DNA from: Brachyspira hampsonii
Lineage (GTDB): Bacteria > Spirochaetota > Brachyspiria > Brachyspirales > Brachyspiraceae
Assembly: GCF_002214805.1 (NCBI RefSeq)
Contig: NZ_CP019914.1
Coordinates: 2,480,001-2,544,000, forward strand
DNA: 64,000 bases
Direction of reading: 5' to 3'
The translations under genes were made by a program, and so were the position numbers. Under the pieces are notes generated by a model. It was not told where the DNA came from. It worked only from the letters and a program-made list of their open reading frames with translations, and made no database searches. This document shows positions 9,268 to 17,484 of this stretch, in pieces. Every line of letters begins with the position of its first letter. The stretch's first letter is position 1.

Positions 9268-10326
9268 ATGTCAGCAATGACTAATTTTTTATTTATGCAA
9301 CATGTAAAAGAAGCTAAAAACAAATTAGAAAATTTCAAAATAGAATTAAATAAGTGTGTAGATGAATTTAATTATTTTTTAAATAATATTGATGCAGAAA
9401 ACTATTCCGATTTTGATGATTTTAACGAAAGAGCAAAAACTTTTAATGAAGAATTAAATAAAATAATTTCAGATAAAATATATCTTATAGGCAGTTTCAC
9501 AAATATAGTTGACAATAAGAAAAAAGTTGATATTGATAGTTTAAACATTCTTACTGATTATCATGATTATAATTCTAAAGGTATTTATAAAAGTGCTAAT
9601 GGACAATATTTAGAAGCTATAAAATATTATGATGAAGCCATAAAGTTAAACCCTAATATGGCAGATGCTTATTATAATAAAGGTATTGCCAAAACTAAAC
9701 TTGGATTTTTAAAAGAAGCTATAGAAGAATATAATAAGGCTATAGAATTAAGAGCTGATTATACAGATGCTTATTATAACAGAGGACTTCTTAAAAGCGA
9801 TTTAGGACTTTTAGAAGAAGCTATAAAAGATTTTGACAAAGCTTTATCAATAGATCCTAATTTGTTTGATGCTTATCATAATAAAGGAGTATTAGAAAAT
9901 GAGCTTGGACTTTTTAAAGAAGCAATAAAAGATTTTAACAAAGCTATAAAAATAGCAGATGATGATGCGGTTATTTACAACAACAGAGGTAATTCAAAAT
10001 ATAATTTAGAGCTTTATGAAGAATCTATTAAAGATTATGATAAAGCTATAAAATTAAATCCTAATTATGCTTTTGCCTATAATAATAGGGGAAACGCCAA
10101 AGATAATTTAGGTCTTTATGAAGAGGCTATAAAAGATTTCGACAAGGCTATAAAATTAAATCCTGATTATGCTGATGCTTATAATAATAGAGGCTATTCT
10201 AAAGAAAATTTAGGTCTTTATGAAGAGGCTTTAAAAGATTATAAAAAGGCTTTAAAATTAGATCCTAATAATGAATATGCTAAAGAAAATATAAAATATC
10301 TTAAAGAAGAATATGGTTTGAAATGA
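9268..10326 (+). CDS. Tetratricopeptide repeat protein
   Basis: A 352-residue protein. The first 100 residues are helical and non-TPR (a coiled-coil-like MQHVKEAKNKLENFKIELNKC start), followed by seven to eight TPR units (YYDEAIKLNPNMADAYYNKG, FDKALSIDPNLFDAYHNKG and so on). There is no signal peptide. Good ribosome site ATAGGAG ahead of the ATG. Nearly identical consecutive repeats at 10050-10260 suggest recent repeat expansion. It is probably a cytoplasmic scaffold; a partner is not apparent from context. Confidence 0.85.
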   Translation: MSAMTNFLFMQHVKEAKNKLENFKIELNKCVDEFNYFLNNIDAENYSDFDDFNERAKTFNEELNKIISDKIYLIGSFTNIVDNKKKVDIDSLNILTDYHDYNSKGIYKSANGQYLEAIKYYDEAIKLNPNMADAYYNKGIAKTKLGFLKEAIEEYNKAIELRADYTDAYYNRGLLKSDLGLLEEAIKDFDKALSIDPNLFDAYHNKGVLENELGLFKEAIKDFNKAIKIADDDAVIYNNRGNSKYNLELYEESIKDYDKAIKLNPNYAFAYNNRGNAKDNLGLYEEAIKDFDKAIKLNPDYADAYNNRGYSKENLGLYEEALKDYKKALKLDPNNEYAKENIKYLKEEYGLK

Positions 10327-10460
10327 AGCTGTAATATATTGTTTTTTTTAATTATAAAAATTAACTAGCATTTTAGCACCATAAAAGTATTAATTATATT
10401 TAAAATTCATTTAACATACAGTAAAAGAATTTTATAATATATTTATTTTTTAATTGCACT

Positions 10461-10753
10461 TTAGCGAAGCGTGCCTGCAATCGAAGGAAGTACTGTTAAG
10501 TATGGTGTGCTTTGGGAAAAGTTGATAAAAATAAATAAAGACATTAATTACATACCCCGCCCTTTATATTTATCAATTTAATCTGTTATTTTTATCTTAT
10601 TTATCATTTTAGCTTTAACTGTTATTAATAAACCCCACCCTAGATTTATTTAAATTTATAATATACATAACGCACTTTAAGCGAAATCATTAAATATAGA
10701 TCGATTTGTAATTCTAATTTTAATATATATAAAATTTAATTAACCGTGCGTTT
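10461..10753. repeat. Interspersed palindromic element, family B (copy B1), with a family A-like fragment
   Basis: Fills the 540-base gap between the TPR gene and the MATE gene. At 10461-10500 a fragment (GCGAAGCGTGCCTGCAATCG, then AAGGAAGTAC) resembles the reverse complement of part of family A. From 10553 comes the family B order: CCCCGCCCTTTA block, CCCCACCCTAGATTTATTTA block, then a stem pair ACGCAC (from 10668) and GTGCGT (near 10746-10751). No gene is seen. Confidence 0.65.
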
Positions 10754-10870
10754 AATTAAAAAATAGTATTGAATAGTAAAAATAATTTCTCTTTTTACTA
10801 TTCAATTAATTATTATTTGGTTTATAATATTGCTGTAAATTTAATTAAATAATAGGTGTAAAAAGTATCA

Positions 10871-12232
10871 ATGGCTAATCATATAGGAACAGATCTCACA
10901 GAAGCAAAAGTTGTTCCCACATTATTAAAACTCCTTATTCCGATATTGCTTTCTAATATGCTCAATGTTGTATATAATATAGTAGATAGTATTTGGATAG
11001 GTAATATTATAGGACCGCTTGGACTTTCTGCTGTTGCGGTAAGTTTTCCAATAATGCTTATCATGGGTTCTTTTGCTTTTGGTGTAAATATGGCGAACGG
11101 AGTTATAGTATCGCAATATTATGGAGCTAAAGATTATGATACTGTAAGCCATGTTATAAAAGTATCTACCACTTTGGGAGTTATAATACTTGTTACTGTC
11201 GGAGCTTTAATGCTGATATTTTCAAGAAATATATTGGTAATGATGAAAACTCCTGAAAATGCTATGGATATGGCTTTAATATATTTAAGAATATCTATTT
11301 TGGGTATGCCTTTTGCTTATACTTACTTTTTTATTTCTTCTATATTAAGAGCCGTAGGAGATACTGTAAGACCATTAATATTTTTGATTGTATCATCTAT
11401 AATTAACATAATATTAGATCCTATACTGATAAAAGGTTTTTGGATAATACCGGCAATGGGTCTTCAAGGTGCGGCAATTGCCACTGTTATATCTCAGTTT
11501 ACTTCTGTATTTATAAGTACAACTTATTTAAGAATAAAAAACAGCTTTATAAAAATTAATCCTTTTATATTTACATTCGATTTGAATATGACTAAAAAAA
11601 TACTGAAATTAGGAATACCTATTTCATTCAATCAATTTATAGTAGCATTCGGCTGGCTTGTTATAACTAGGCTTATAAGCAGTTTTGGGGAAGCTGCAAG
11701 TGCAACAGTTGCTATAGTAAATAGGGTAGAATCTCTTTTTATAATGCCTATGGGAGCTTTGGGAAATGCTGTTATGACAATGTCTGCACAGAATATCGGA
11801 GCTAAAAAATTAGAGAGAGTAAAAGAAATTCTAAAAAGCGGAATCATTATAGGAATTATAATTTCTTCTATTATGAGTATATTCTCAATAACTAATCCAT
11901 ACTTACTTATAAGAATGTTTACAAAAGATACTCAAGTTTTTGAATATGCAAGAAGCTATATTTATACTATAATGCCTATATTTATTTTTTATTCTGTGAT
12001 GTTTGTATGTAATGGTGTTATAAACGGAGCAGGAAAAACTATAGTAATAATGGCTTTCACCACTTCAACAACATTAATTTTAAGGACAATTTTAGCTTAT
12101 GCTTTATCGCCTCATTTTGAACTTGTGGGTATATGGCTTTCTATGGGTATATGTTATATAATTAATACTTTCTTTAGTATGTATTATTTAAAATCTAACA
12201 AATGGCAGAAAAATGCAAATATTACAAACTAG
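10871..12232 (+). CDS. MATE family multidrug/drug-metabolite exporter
   Basis: A 453-residue integral membrane protein with about 12 hydrophobic segments in two homologous halves. The signature region near the N-terminus (NIIGPLGLSAVAVSFPIMLI, then GVIVSQYYGAKDYD) and the matching region in the second half (MPMGALGNAVMTMSAQNIGA) are typical of the Na+- or H+-coupled MATE family (NorM/DinF type). It exports cationic or organic compounds; the substrate cannot be read. A TATAAT at 10823-10828 lies upstream; the ribosome site is weak (AGGTG). Confidence 0.9.
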   Translation: MANHIGTDLTEAKVVPTLLKLLIPILLSNMLNVVYNIVDSIWIGNIIGPLGLSAVAVSFPIMLIMGSFAFGVNMANGVIVSQYYGAKDYDTVSHVIKVSTTLGVIILVTVGALMLIFSRNILVMMKTPENAMDMALIYLRISILGMPFAYTYFFISSILRAVGDTVRPLIFLIVSSIINIILDPILIKGFWIIPAMGLQGAAIATVISQFTSVFISTTYLRIKNSFIKINPFIFTFDLNMTKKILKLGIPISFNQFIVAFGWLVITRLISSFGEAASATVAIVNRVESLFIMPMGALGNAVMTMSAQNIGAKKLERVKEILKSGIIIGIIISSIMSIFSITNPYLLIRMFTKDTQVFEYARSYIYTIMPIFIFYSVMFVCNGVINGAGKTIVIMAFTTSTTLILRTILAYALSPHFELVGIWLSMGICYIINTFFSMYYLKSNKWQKNANITN

Positions 12233-12382
12233 TAAATTAAAAAAATATTATGATTTTTTAAAATAATCTAAAAATTTTTGTGTTTTTTTACAAAAAGATG
12301 GCTTTTTTTAATTAAAAAAATATTATAATGACTTATTCATATTTTTTATAAAAAACAAAAAATATTCAAGGAGTTTTTAATT

Positions 12383-13813
12383 ATGGGAGGAACTATAGTA
12401 ATAATTATAGTAGTTGTATATTTGGCAGCTATGCTTCTTATAGGTGTGTACTCTAGTAAGAAAATCAGCAGTAGTAATGATTTTGCATTGGCTGGAAGAA
12501 ATTTAGGACCTGTACTTTTGGCTGGAACTTTAGCTGCTACAAATATTGGAGGCGGTACTTCCTTAGGTTTGGCAGAACAGGCTTATGGTAAATGGGGGCT
12601 TTCTGCTGTTTGGTATGTAATAACAGCTTCTATTGCATATTTAGTTCTTGCTTTTTTGGCTCAGAGATTTAGAAATGCAATGGTTACTACTGTATCAGAA
12701 TATTTTTATAAAAGATACGGAAAGGCTAATGCTTTGGTAACTTCTATAATAATGGGACTTCCTATGATAGGTATAACAGCCGCTCAGATAATAGCTTCAG
12801 CAAGTATTTTGACTGTTATGACAGGCTGGAATTATAAATTATCAGTAGTAATAGTTACAATAGTAGTTACTGCGTATTCATCTATGGGAGGACTTTGGGG
12901 TGTTGCTTTTACTGATTTAATTCAAGGCTCATTAGTATTTATAGGAAGTTTAGTTGCCATACCTTTTGCTTTACATTATGCAGGCGGTTTTGAACATGTG
13001 GCAGCAAATTTAACATCCGCTCAAAAATCTTTTACAGCAGGTATGGGCTGGCCTACTATAATATCTTTAACTATAATGTATATTGCATCATATTCAGTTG
13101 GTCCTGAAATAAGTCAGAGATTTTTTTCTGCTAGGGACTCTAAATCTTTAATGATAGGTTCTTTAGTCGGCGGATTAGTATGTATATTATATTCTTTATT
13201 TCCTGCTTTTTTAGGTTTGATTGCTTCAAGCGTGGTTAAAGACGGACTTATTACTTCTGAACTTCTTACTTCTGAAGGTACAAGATATATTTTGCCTGTT
13301 TTAGCCATTCACACTATGCCTCCTGTTATAGTGGGATTATTGTTTTCTGCCTTAATATCTGCTACTATGTCATCTGCTGACTCCGATATGCTTGCAGTGT
13401 CAGTAATTGCCACAAATGATATATATAAAAAATACATTAATAAAAATGCCACTGATAAACAATTACTTTTTTTAGGAAGAGCATGTATGATTGCAGTTGG
13501 GCTTATATCTATGTTTATAGCTTTTAAGGCTTCAAACTTAATAACAATACTTATGTTCTCATTTAGTTTGAGAGCTGCCGGAGTATTTATTCCGTATTTA
13601 TTTGGGAACTATACAAATAAAAAACTTTCTGCGGCTGCTAGTATGGGATCATTGATAGCCGGAAGTGTTGTTACAATATTTTTCCAATACAATAAAAATA
13701 TCAATTTATTTGGAGTTGACCCTATAATACCTGGTATTGTTGCAAGCTTAATAGTATTTTTAGTTCTCTCTGCTATAATACAGCCTAAACCTGATGCTTC
13801 AAATACAAAATAA
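12383..13813 (+). CDS. Sodium:solute symporter family (SSS) transporter
   Basis: A 476-residue protein with about 13 membrane segments. It opens with the SSS start region (AGRNLGPVLLAGTLAATNIG, then GGTSLGLAEQAYGKWGLSAV) and contains the conserved SATMSSADSDMLAVSVIATN with the downstream DIYKKYI motif. Family members take up sugars, amino acids, nucleosides, pantothenate or organic acids using Na+; the substrate here is unassigned. Strong ribosome site AAGGAG eight bases before the ATG. A terminator follows at 13838. Confidence 0.9.
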   Translation: MGGTIVIIIVVVYLAAMLLIGVYSSKKISSSNDFALAGRNLGPVLLAGTLAATNIGGGTSLGLAEQAYGKWGLSAVWYVITASIAYLVLAFLAQRFRNAMVTTVSEYFYKRYGKANALVTSIIMGLPMIGITAAQIIASASILTVMTGWNYKLSVVIVTIVVTAYSSMGGLWGVAFTDLIQGSLVFIGSLVAIPFALHYAGGFEHVAANLTSAQKSFTAGMGWPTIISLTIMYIASYSVGPEISQRFFSARDSKSLMIGSLVGGLVCILYSLFPAFLGLIASSVVKDGLITSELLTSEGTRYILPVLAIHTMPPVIVGLLFSALISATMSSADSDMLAVSVIATNDIYKKYINKNATDKQLLFLGRACMIAVGLISMFIAFKASNLITILMFSFSLRAAGVFIPYLFGNYTNKKLSAAASMGSLIAGSVVTIFFQYNKNINLFGVDPIIPGIVASLIVFLVLSAIIQPKPDASNTK

Positions 13814-13837
13814 AAACTTGATTAAAATATAATAAAA

Positions 13838-13878
13838 GCAGATAGAATATGTATAAATCTTTTATCTGCCTTTATTTT
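13838..13878 (+). terminator. Terminator after the symporter gene
   Basis: GCAGATA (13838-13844) pairs with TATCTGC (13863-13869), extended by A/T pairs and followed by CTTTATTTTG. It lies between convergent genes. Confidence 0.65.
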
Positions 13879-13929
13879 GTGTGAGATATTTTTATGATAT
13901 ATTTTGAGTTTTGTATTAATTAAAATAAA

Positions 13930-14055
13930 TTATAAAGCAGGTGCATGCTTTCCTTTGTTAGGTCCATTAGGATGTTTGAGGCAATAACCGCTAGTAAGTG
14001 AAGCTATTGAAGAATATTTAGCACCGCAGTATTCGCAGTAAAAGTTTTGAGCCAT
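13930..14055 (-). CDS. Tiny single zinc-finger protein (41 residues)
   Basis: A 41-residue protein starting MAQNFYCEYCGAKYSS and ending GKHAPAL. It contains one C-x2-C-x14-C-x2-H finger (CEYCG...CLKH). It is nearly identical to the first finger and the last four residues of the 84-residue gene at 15212. This fits loss of one finger by recombination between the two identical CLKHPNGPNKGKH segments of the longer form. An AT-rich leader shared with the longer gene lies upstream. The function is unknown; a small nucleic-acid- or protein-binding zinc ribbon is the natural guess. Confidence 0.75.
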   Translation of the reverse strand: MAQNFYCEYCGAKYSSIASLTSGYCLKHPNGPNKGKHAPAL

Positions 14056-14171
14056 AAAAATCCTCATTTAATTTTGTTATGTTTTAATTATAGAATATGT
14101 TTGCGGCAAAAACTGTCATAATTTGAAAAAATTTTATTTTTTGTATAAATATAAAAAGCCATACAAAAATA

Positions 14172-14205
14172 AAAGGCTTCACCTGAAAATACAAGCAAAG
14201 CCTTT
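14172..14205 (-). terminator. Terminator of the lipoprotein gene at 14227
   Basis: AAAGGCTT (14172-14179) pairs with AAGCCTTT (14198-14205); on the minus strand it runs into TTTTATTTTT. A near-copy lies at 15582-15612, part of the same duplication. Confidence 0.7.
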
Positions 14206-14226
14206 AACTAAAAATATGATTGATTA

Positions 14227-14904
14227 TTATTTTTTATTGCAAACTATGTCTATATTTAACATTGATTGATATGAAATAAGCTGTTTTGTAAATCTAACTG
14301 TTACAGAAGAGCCGTCAGGGGCAAACTTAAGAGTACCTACTACTAAATCAAATACTATAGAAAAACTATGATCTGTACCATAACCTGCTACAGTAAAATG
14401 AGTAAGTTTAGGAGCTGTTTCATTGCCAGCATCATGATTTATGGCAACTTTACCATCTTTAACTGATACCCATAAATATACTTTGTCGTTATCGTAATAA
14501 AAAGTTTCTATAGATACATAAGTATTATCGTTATACTCTGCTATTCCTGTTGATTTAGTATATGTAACATTTTGTCCATCAATATTTACAGTTGCATTAT
14601 TTACATCTGAAAATGTTATTGTAAACTCTCTGCCATAAATTTTTATTTTGTAATTAGGATCATTAGCTTCTATGATTTCAGCTTTTGCTCCGCGTGACGA
14701 ATTTTTATATTCGTATATATTACCGTTAATATCTATTTCTACACTATAACTCTTACTACTAGATCCCCATATACCAGCATATTCCATGTTTATAGTTTTG
14801 CTGATTGAAGAACCAGCTCCTGTTGTATCCTTATTAGAACAGCTTATTGATAAGATACCTAGTACAAATAGACTTAGAAAGATTGCTGAAATTTTTTTAC
14901 TCAT
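14227..14904 (-). CDS. Lipoprotein, paralogous family of three (member 1)
   Basis: A 225-residue lipoprotein starting MSKKISAIFLSLFVLG, with lipobox LSISC (Cys about 22). The frame is open 10 codons further upstream, but GGAGC sits 9 bases before the ATG at 14902-14904, and the signal peptide begins there. The mature part is beta-rich and Gly/Thr/Asn-rich (GAGSSISKTINMEYAGIW; YEYKNSSRGAKAEIIEANDP). It is closely similar to the gene at 16090 and in its signal and tail to that at 15638. Function unknown; probably periplasmic or surface anchored. The 307-base upstream stretch carries only the duplicated AT-rich leader. Confidence 0.8.
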   Translation of the reverse strand: MSKKISAIFLSLFVLGILSISCSNKDTTGAGSSISKTINMEYAGIWGSSSKSYSVEIDINGNIYEYKNSSRGAKAEIIEANDPNYKIKIYGREFTITFSDVNNATVNIDGQNVTYTKSTGIAEYNDNTYVSIETFYYDNDKVYLWVSVKDGKVAINHDAGNETAPKLTHFTVAGYGTDHSFSIVFDLVVGTLKFAPDGSSVTVRFTKQLISYQSMLNIDIVCNKK

Positions 14905-15211
14905 AGTAAAGCTCCATTTAATTATAAATATCATTAAAGATATTTATATCCTATTTAATTTAAATATAATACTAAATTAAATTTATTACACTATTAAATT
15001 TATTACACTATATATTATATTAAACAAATAGCAACTATAATATTTAATTTTTTTACAATTTTATGCTATATTTTCGCGTATAAAAGTTTATTGAGTATGG
15101 AATATTTAATACTGTTTCACACTAATTTAGATAAATACTTCACCCTAAAATACAAGCAAAGCCTTTTAATGCTGTTTTATGATTGATTTTTAATTTTTAT
15201 TAATTTATAAA

Positions 15212-15466
15212 TTATAAAGCAGGTGCATGCTTTCCTTTGTTAGGTCCATTAGGATGTTTGAGGCAATAACCATTTACTAATGACTGTAAAGATTTGTTTT
15301 TAGCTCCGCAATACTTACAAAAATATTCAGACTTTTCACCGCCTTCATAAAGTTTATGCTTACCCTTGTTAGGACCATTAGGGTGTTTGAGACAATAACC
15401 GCTAGTAAGTGAAGCTATTGAAGAATATTTAGCACCGCAGTATTCGCAGTAAAAGTTTTGAGCCAT
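15212..15466 (-). CDS. Two-zinc-finger small protein (84 residues)
   Basis: Two tandem fingers of the form C-x2-C-x14-C-x2-H: residues 7-28 (CEYCG...CLKH) and about 50-71 (CKYCG...CLKH), each ended by PNGPNKGKH. The spacer is KLYEGGEKSEYF. The downstream copy at 13930 keeps one finger only. Upstream, CTCC on the plus strand gives GGAG as ribosome site. It lies in the same direction as the lipoproteins and within a duplicated block, so coexpression is possible. Function unknown. Confidence 0.78.
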   Translation of the reverse strand: MAQNFYCEYCGAKYSSIASLTSGYCLKHPNGPNKGKHKLYEGGEKSEYFCKYCGAKNKSLQSLVNGYCLKHPNGPNKGKHAPAL

Positions 15467-15581
15467 AAAAATCCTCCTTTAGTTTTTCTTATGTTTTAAT
15501 TATATATTATATTTGCGGCAAAAACTGTCATAATTTTTAAGAATTTTATTTTTGTATAAAATAAAAAATTGTATAAAAATA

Positions 15582-15612
15582 AAAGGCTTTACCTGAAAAT
15601 ACAGGCAAAGCC
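15582..15612 (-). terminator. Terminator of the lipoprotein pair
   Basis: AAAGGCTTT pairs with AAAGCC-GTTT across a loop reading ACCTGAAAATACAGGC. It is a near-copy of the hairpin at 14172-14205. Confidence 0.6.
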
Positions 15613-15637
15613 GTTTAAATGAAAATATGATTGATTA

Positions 15638-16075
15638 TTATTTTTTATTGCAAACTATATCTGTATTTTCAATACTAGGCATTACTGTATTTTTTGTAAA
15701 GTTTACTGTTACAGAAGAACCATCAGAGGAAAATTGTAAAGTACCCACAACTCCTCCATTGTTTACAGAAAAACTATAATCAGTGCCTGAACCTGTTACA
15801 GGAAAATATCCTTGATATACAGGTTCTGTATTATTATCTTTACTTGGAAATATACCAATTTGACTATCTTGTATTGATACCCACATATATGCATTTTCAT
15901 AACCTTTACCAAACAAATCAATTTTAGATAGGTCAAAACTTTGAGTTGATACATAAATATTACCATTATATTGTTCTATGCCTTTTGGGTCTGTTGTGTC
16001 CTTATTAGAACAGCTTACTGACAAGATTCCTACTAAAAATAGGCTTAGAAAGATTGTTGAAATTTTTTTACTCAT
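15638..16075 (-). CDS. Lipoprotein, paralogous family of three (member 2, short form)
   Basis: A 145-residue lipoprotein with signal MSKKISTIFLSLFLVGI and lipobox LSVSC. Compared with its paralogues it lacks about 80 residues after the lipobox (no YEYKNSSRGAK segment), going straight from SNKDTT to GIEQYNGNIYVS. The C-terminal half (GTLQFSSDGSSVTVNFTKN) matches the others. It lies 14 bases downstream of the gene at 16090, so the two form an operon. The missing block looks like an in-frame deletion between related segments. Confidence 0.78.
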   Translation of the reverse strand: MSKKISTIFLSLFLVGILSVSCSNKDTTDPKGIEQYNGNIYVSTQSFDLSKIDLFGKGYENAYMWVSIQDSQIGIFPSKDNNTEPVYQGYFPVTGSGTDYSFSVNNGGVVGTLQFSSDGSSVTVNFTKNTVMPSIENTDIVCNKK

Positions 16076-16089
16076 AGTAAAATCTCCTT

Positions 16090-16767
16090 TTAATTATTTT
16101 TTATATTACATACAAAATTTTGTCCTACAGCTTCAGGTGCAGGATCATTTCTTGTAAGTGTAACTGTTACAGAATTTCCATCAGTTGAGAATTTTAAAGT
16201 ACCTTCTGTAGAACGATCGTCAGACCAAAAATTATAATCTGTACCATAACCAGCCATTCCAGACATATATCCATAAAAAGTAGGTGGGTTATTAGCATCT
16301 GTATTAGGAGTCATAGCAACCAGACCATTTTCTATAGATATCCACAAATAATTACCTCCCATATTTGCTGATACATATTTATTACCGTTATAATCTTCTA
16401 TGTCTTTTGAAGTTTTAGTATATGTAACTTTTCCATTCTTAGTAGTTACATCTGCACTCTTTGCATCTGATAAAAATGTTATTGTAACCTCATCATCATA
16501 AATTCTTATTTTGTAATTAGGATCATTAGCTTCTATGATTTCACCTTTTGCTCCGCGTGATGAATTTTTATATTCGTATATATTACCGTTCATATCTATT
16601 TCTACATTATCACCAGTACTATTATATTCCCATATACCAGCATATTTTATGTTTATAGTTTTGCTGATTGCAGAACCAGCTCCTGTTGTGTCCTTGTTGG
16701 AGCAGCTTACTGATAACACTCCTACTAAAAATAGGCTTAGAAAGATTGCTGAAATTTTTTTATTCAT
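16090..16767 (-). CDS. Lipoprotein, paralogous family of three (member 3)
   Basis: A 225-residue lipoprotein: MNKKISAIFLSLFLVG signal, lipobox LSVSC, then GAGSAISKTINIKYAGIW and YEYKNSSRGAKGEIIEANDP, almost the same as in the gene at 14227. The C-terminal domain ends in NFVCNIKNN. First gene of a two-gene operon with the short paralogue. Ribosome site AAGGAG precedes the ATG. Function unknown; divergence is concentrated in the middle, as expected for a surface protein under diversifying pressure (inference). Confidence 0.8.
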   Translation of the reverse strand: MNKKISAIFLSLFLVGVLSVSCSNKDTTGAGSAISKTINIKYAGIWEYNSTGDNVEIDMNGNIYEYKNSSRGAKGEIIEANDPNYKIRIYDDEVTITFLSDAKSADVTTKNGKVTYTKTSKDIEDYNGNKYVSANMGGNYLWISIENGLVAMTPNTDANNPPTFYGYMSGMAGYGTDYNFWSDDRSTEGTLKFSTDGNSVTVTLTRNDPAPEAVGQNFVCNIKNN

Positions 16768-16989
16768 AGTAAAACTCCTTTTAATTAGTTTTTATATATA
16801 AATATCTACAAATAGAAATTTATATCTTGTTTAATTTAAATATTTTAAATGTATTATTAAATTTAAATACGGATTTAAATTTAAATATAAATTTATTATA
16901 CTATATATTATTTTAAATAAATTACAAGTATAATATTTGATTTTTTATAATTCTATGCTACATTTGACTTGTAAAAGAGATTATAACTT

Positions 16990-17135
16990 TAATACTATTT
17001 CGTACTAATTTTTATAAACATATTCTCCCCTCAAATACAAGGAATTGAAGCGTTTCGATATTAGTATTGTTTCGTACTATTTTAGAAAAATTATCTCCTT
17101 CCAATAACAAGGCTTTGAAGCGTTTGAAAATCTAT
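16990..17135. repeat. Short tandem copies of a 65-base intergenic motif
   Basis: Two copies (about 16990-17062 and 17064-17130) of a motif built around ACT(A/G)TTTCGTACTA, an AT spacer, CTCC, then AATACAAGG...GAAGCGTTTCGA. A diverged third copy sits at 15108-15168. They belong to the duplicated leader blocks of the lipoprotein genes. Confidence 0.5.
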
Positions 17136-17149
17136 AAATATAATAGAGA

Positions 17150-17470
17150 CTTGGGCGGGTGCTTTATTTTCTAATTTAATTACAAAATAAATTTAGATTG
17201 GAATTTCAAAATAAAATGAAATATTAAAGGGCGGGGAATGTAATAAAAGTTTTAAAATTTAATTAAAATTGCCCACCCTTTATGCTTTTTATATTATTTG
17301 TTATTTCTGTATTACTTTTCTTTTTCATTTTATGCCGTTATTATAATACCCACCCTAGATTTTTTTAAATTTATTGTATGACTTACCGCACGAAAAATAA
17401 AACTAACAATATAAACTAATTTTTAATAAAAATTTTAATAATTTATAAAATTTTATTATCCGTGCGTTAA
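17150..17470. repeat. Interspersed palindromic element, family B (copy B2)
   Basis: Contains both arms: GGGCGGGTG...AAAGGGCGGGGAATG (17153-17240) and GCCCACCCTTTA...CCCACCCTAGATTTTTTTA (from 17270), then the stem pair ACCGCACG (about 17384) and CCGTGCGT (17461-17468) around an AT-rich 70-base loop. Non-coding. Together with the motif above it fills the 717-base gap between 16767 and 17485. Confidence 0.7.
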
Positions 17471-17484
17471 TGTGTTTTTAAAAT

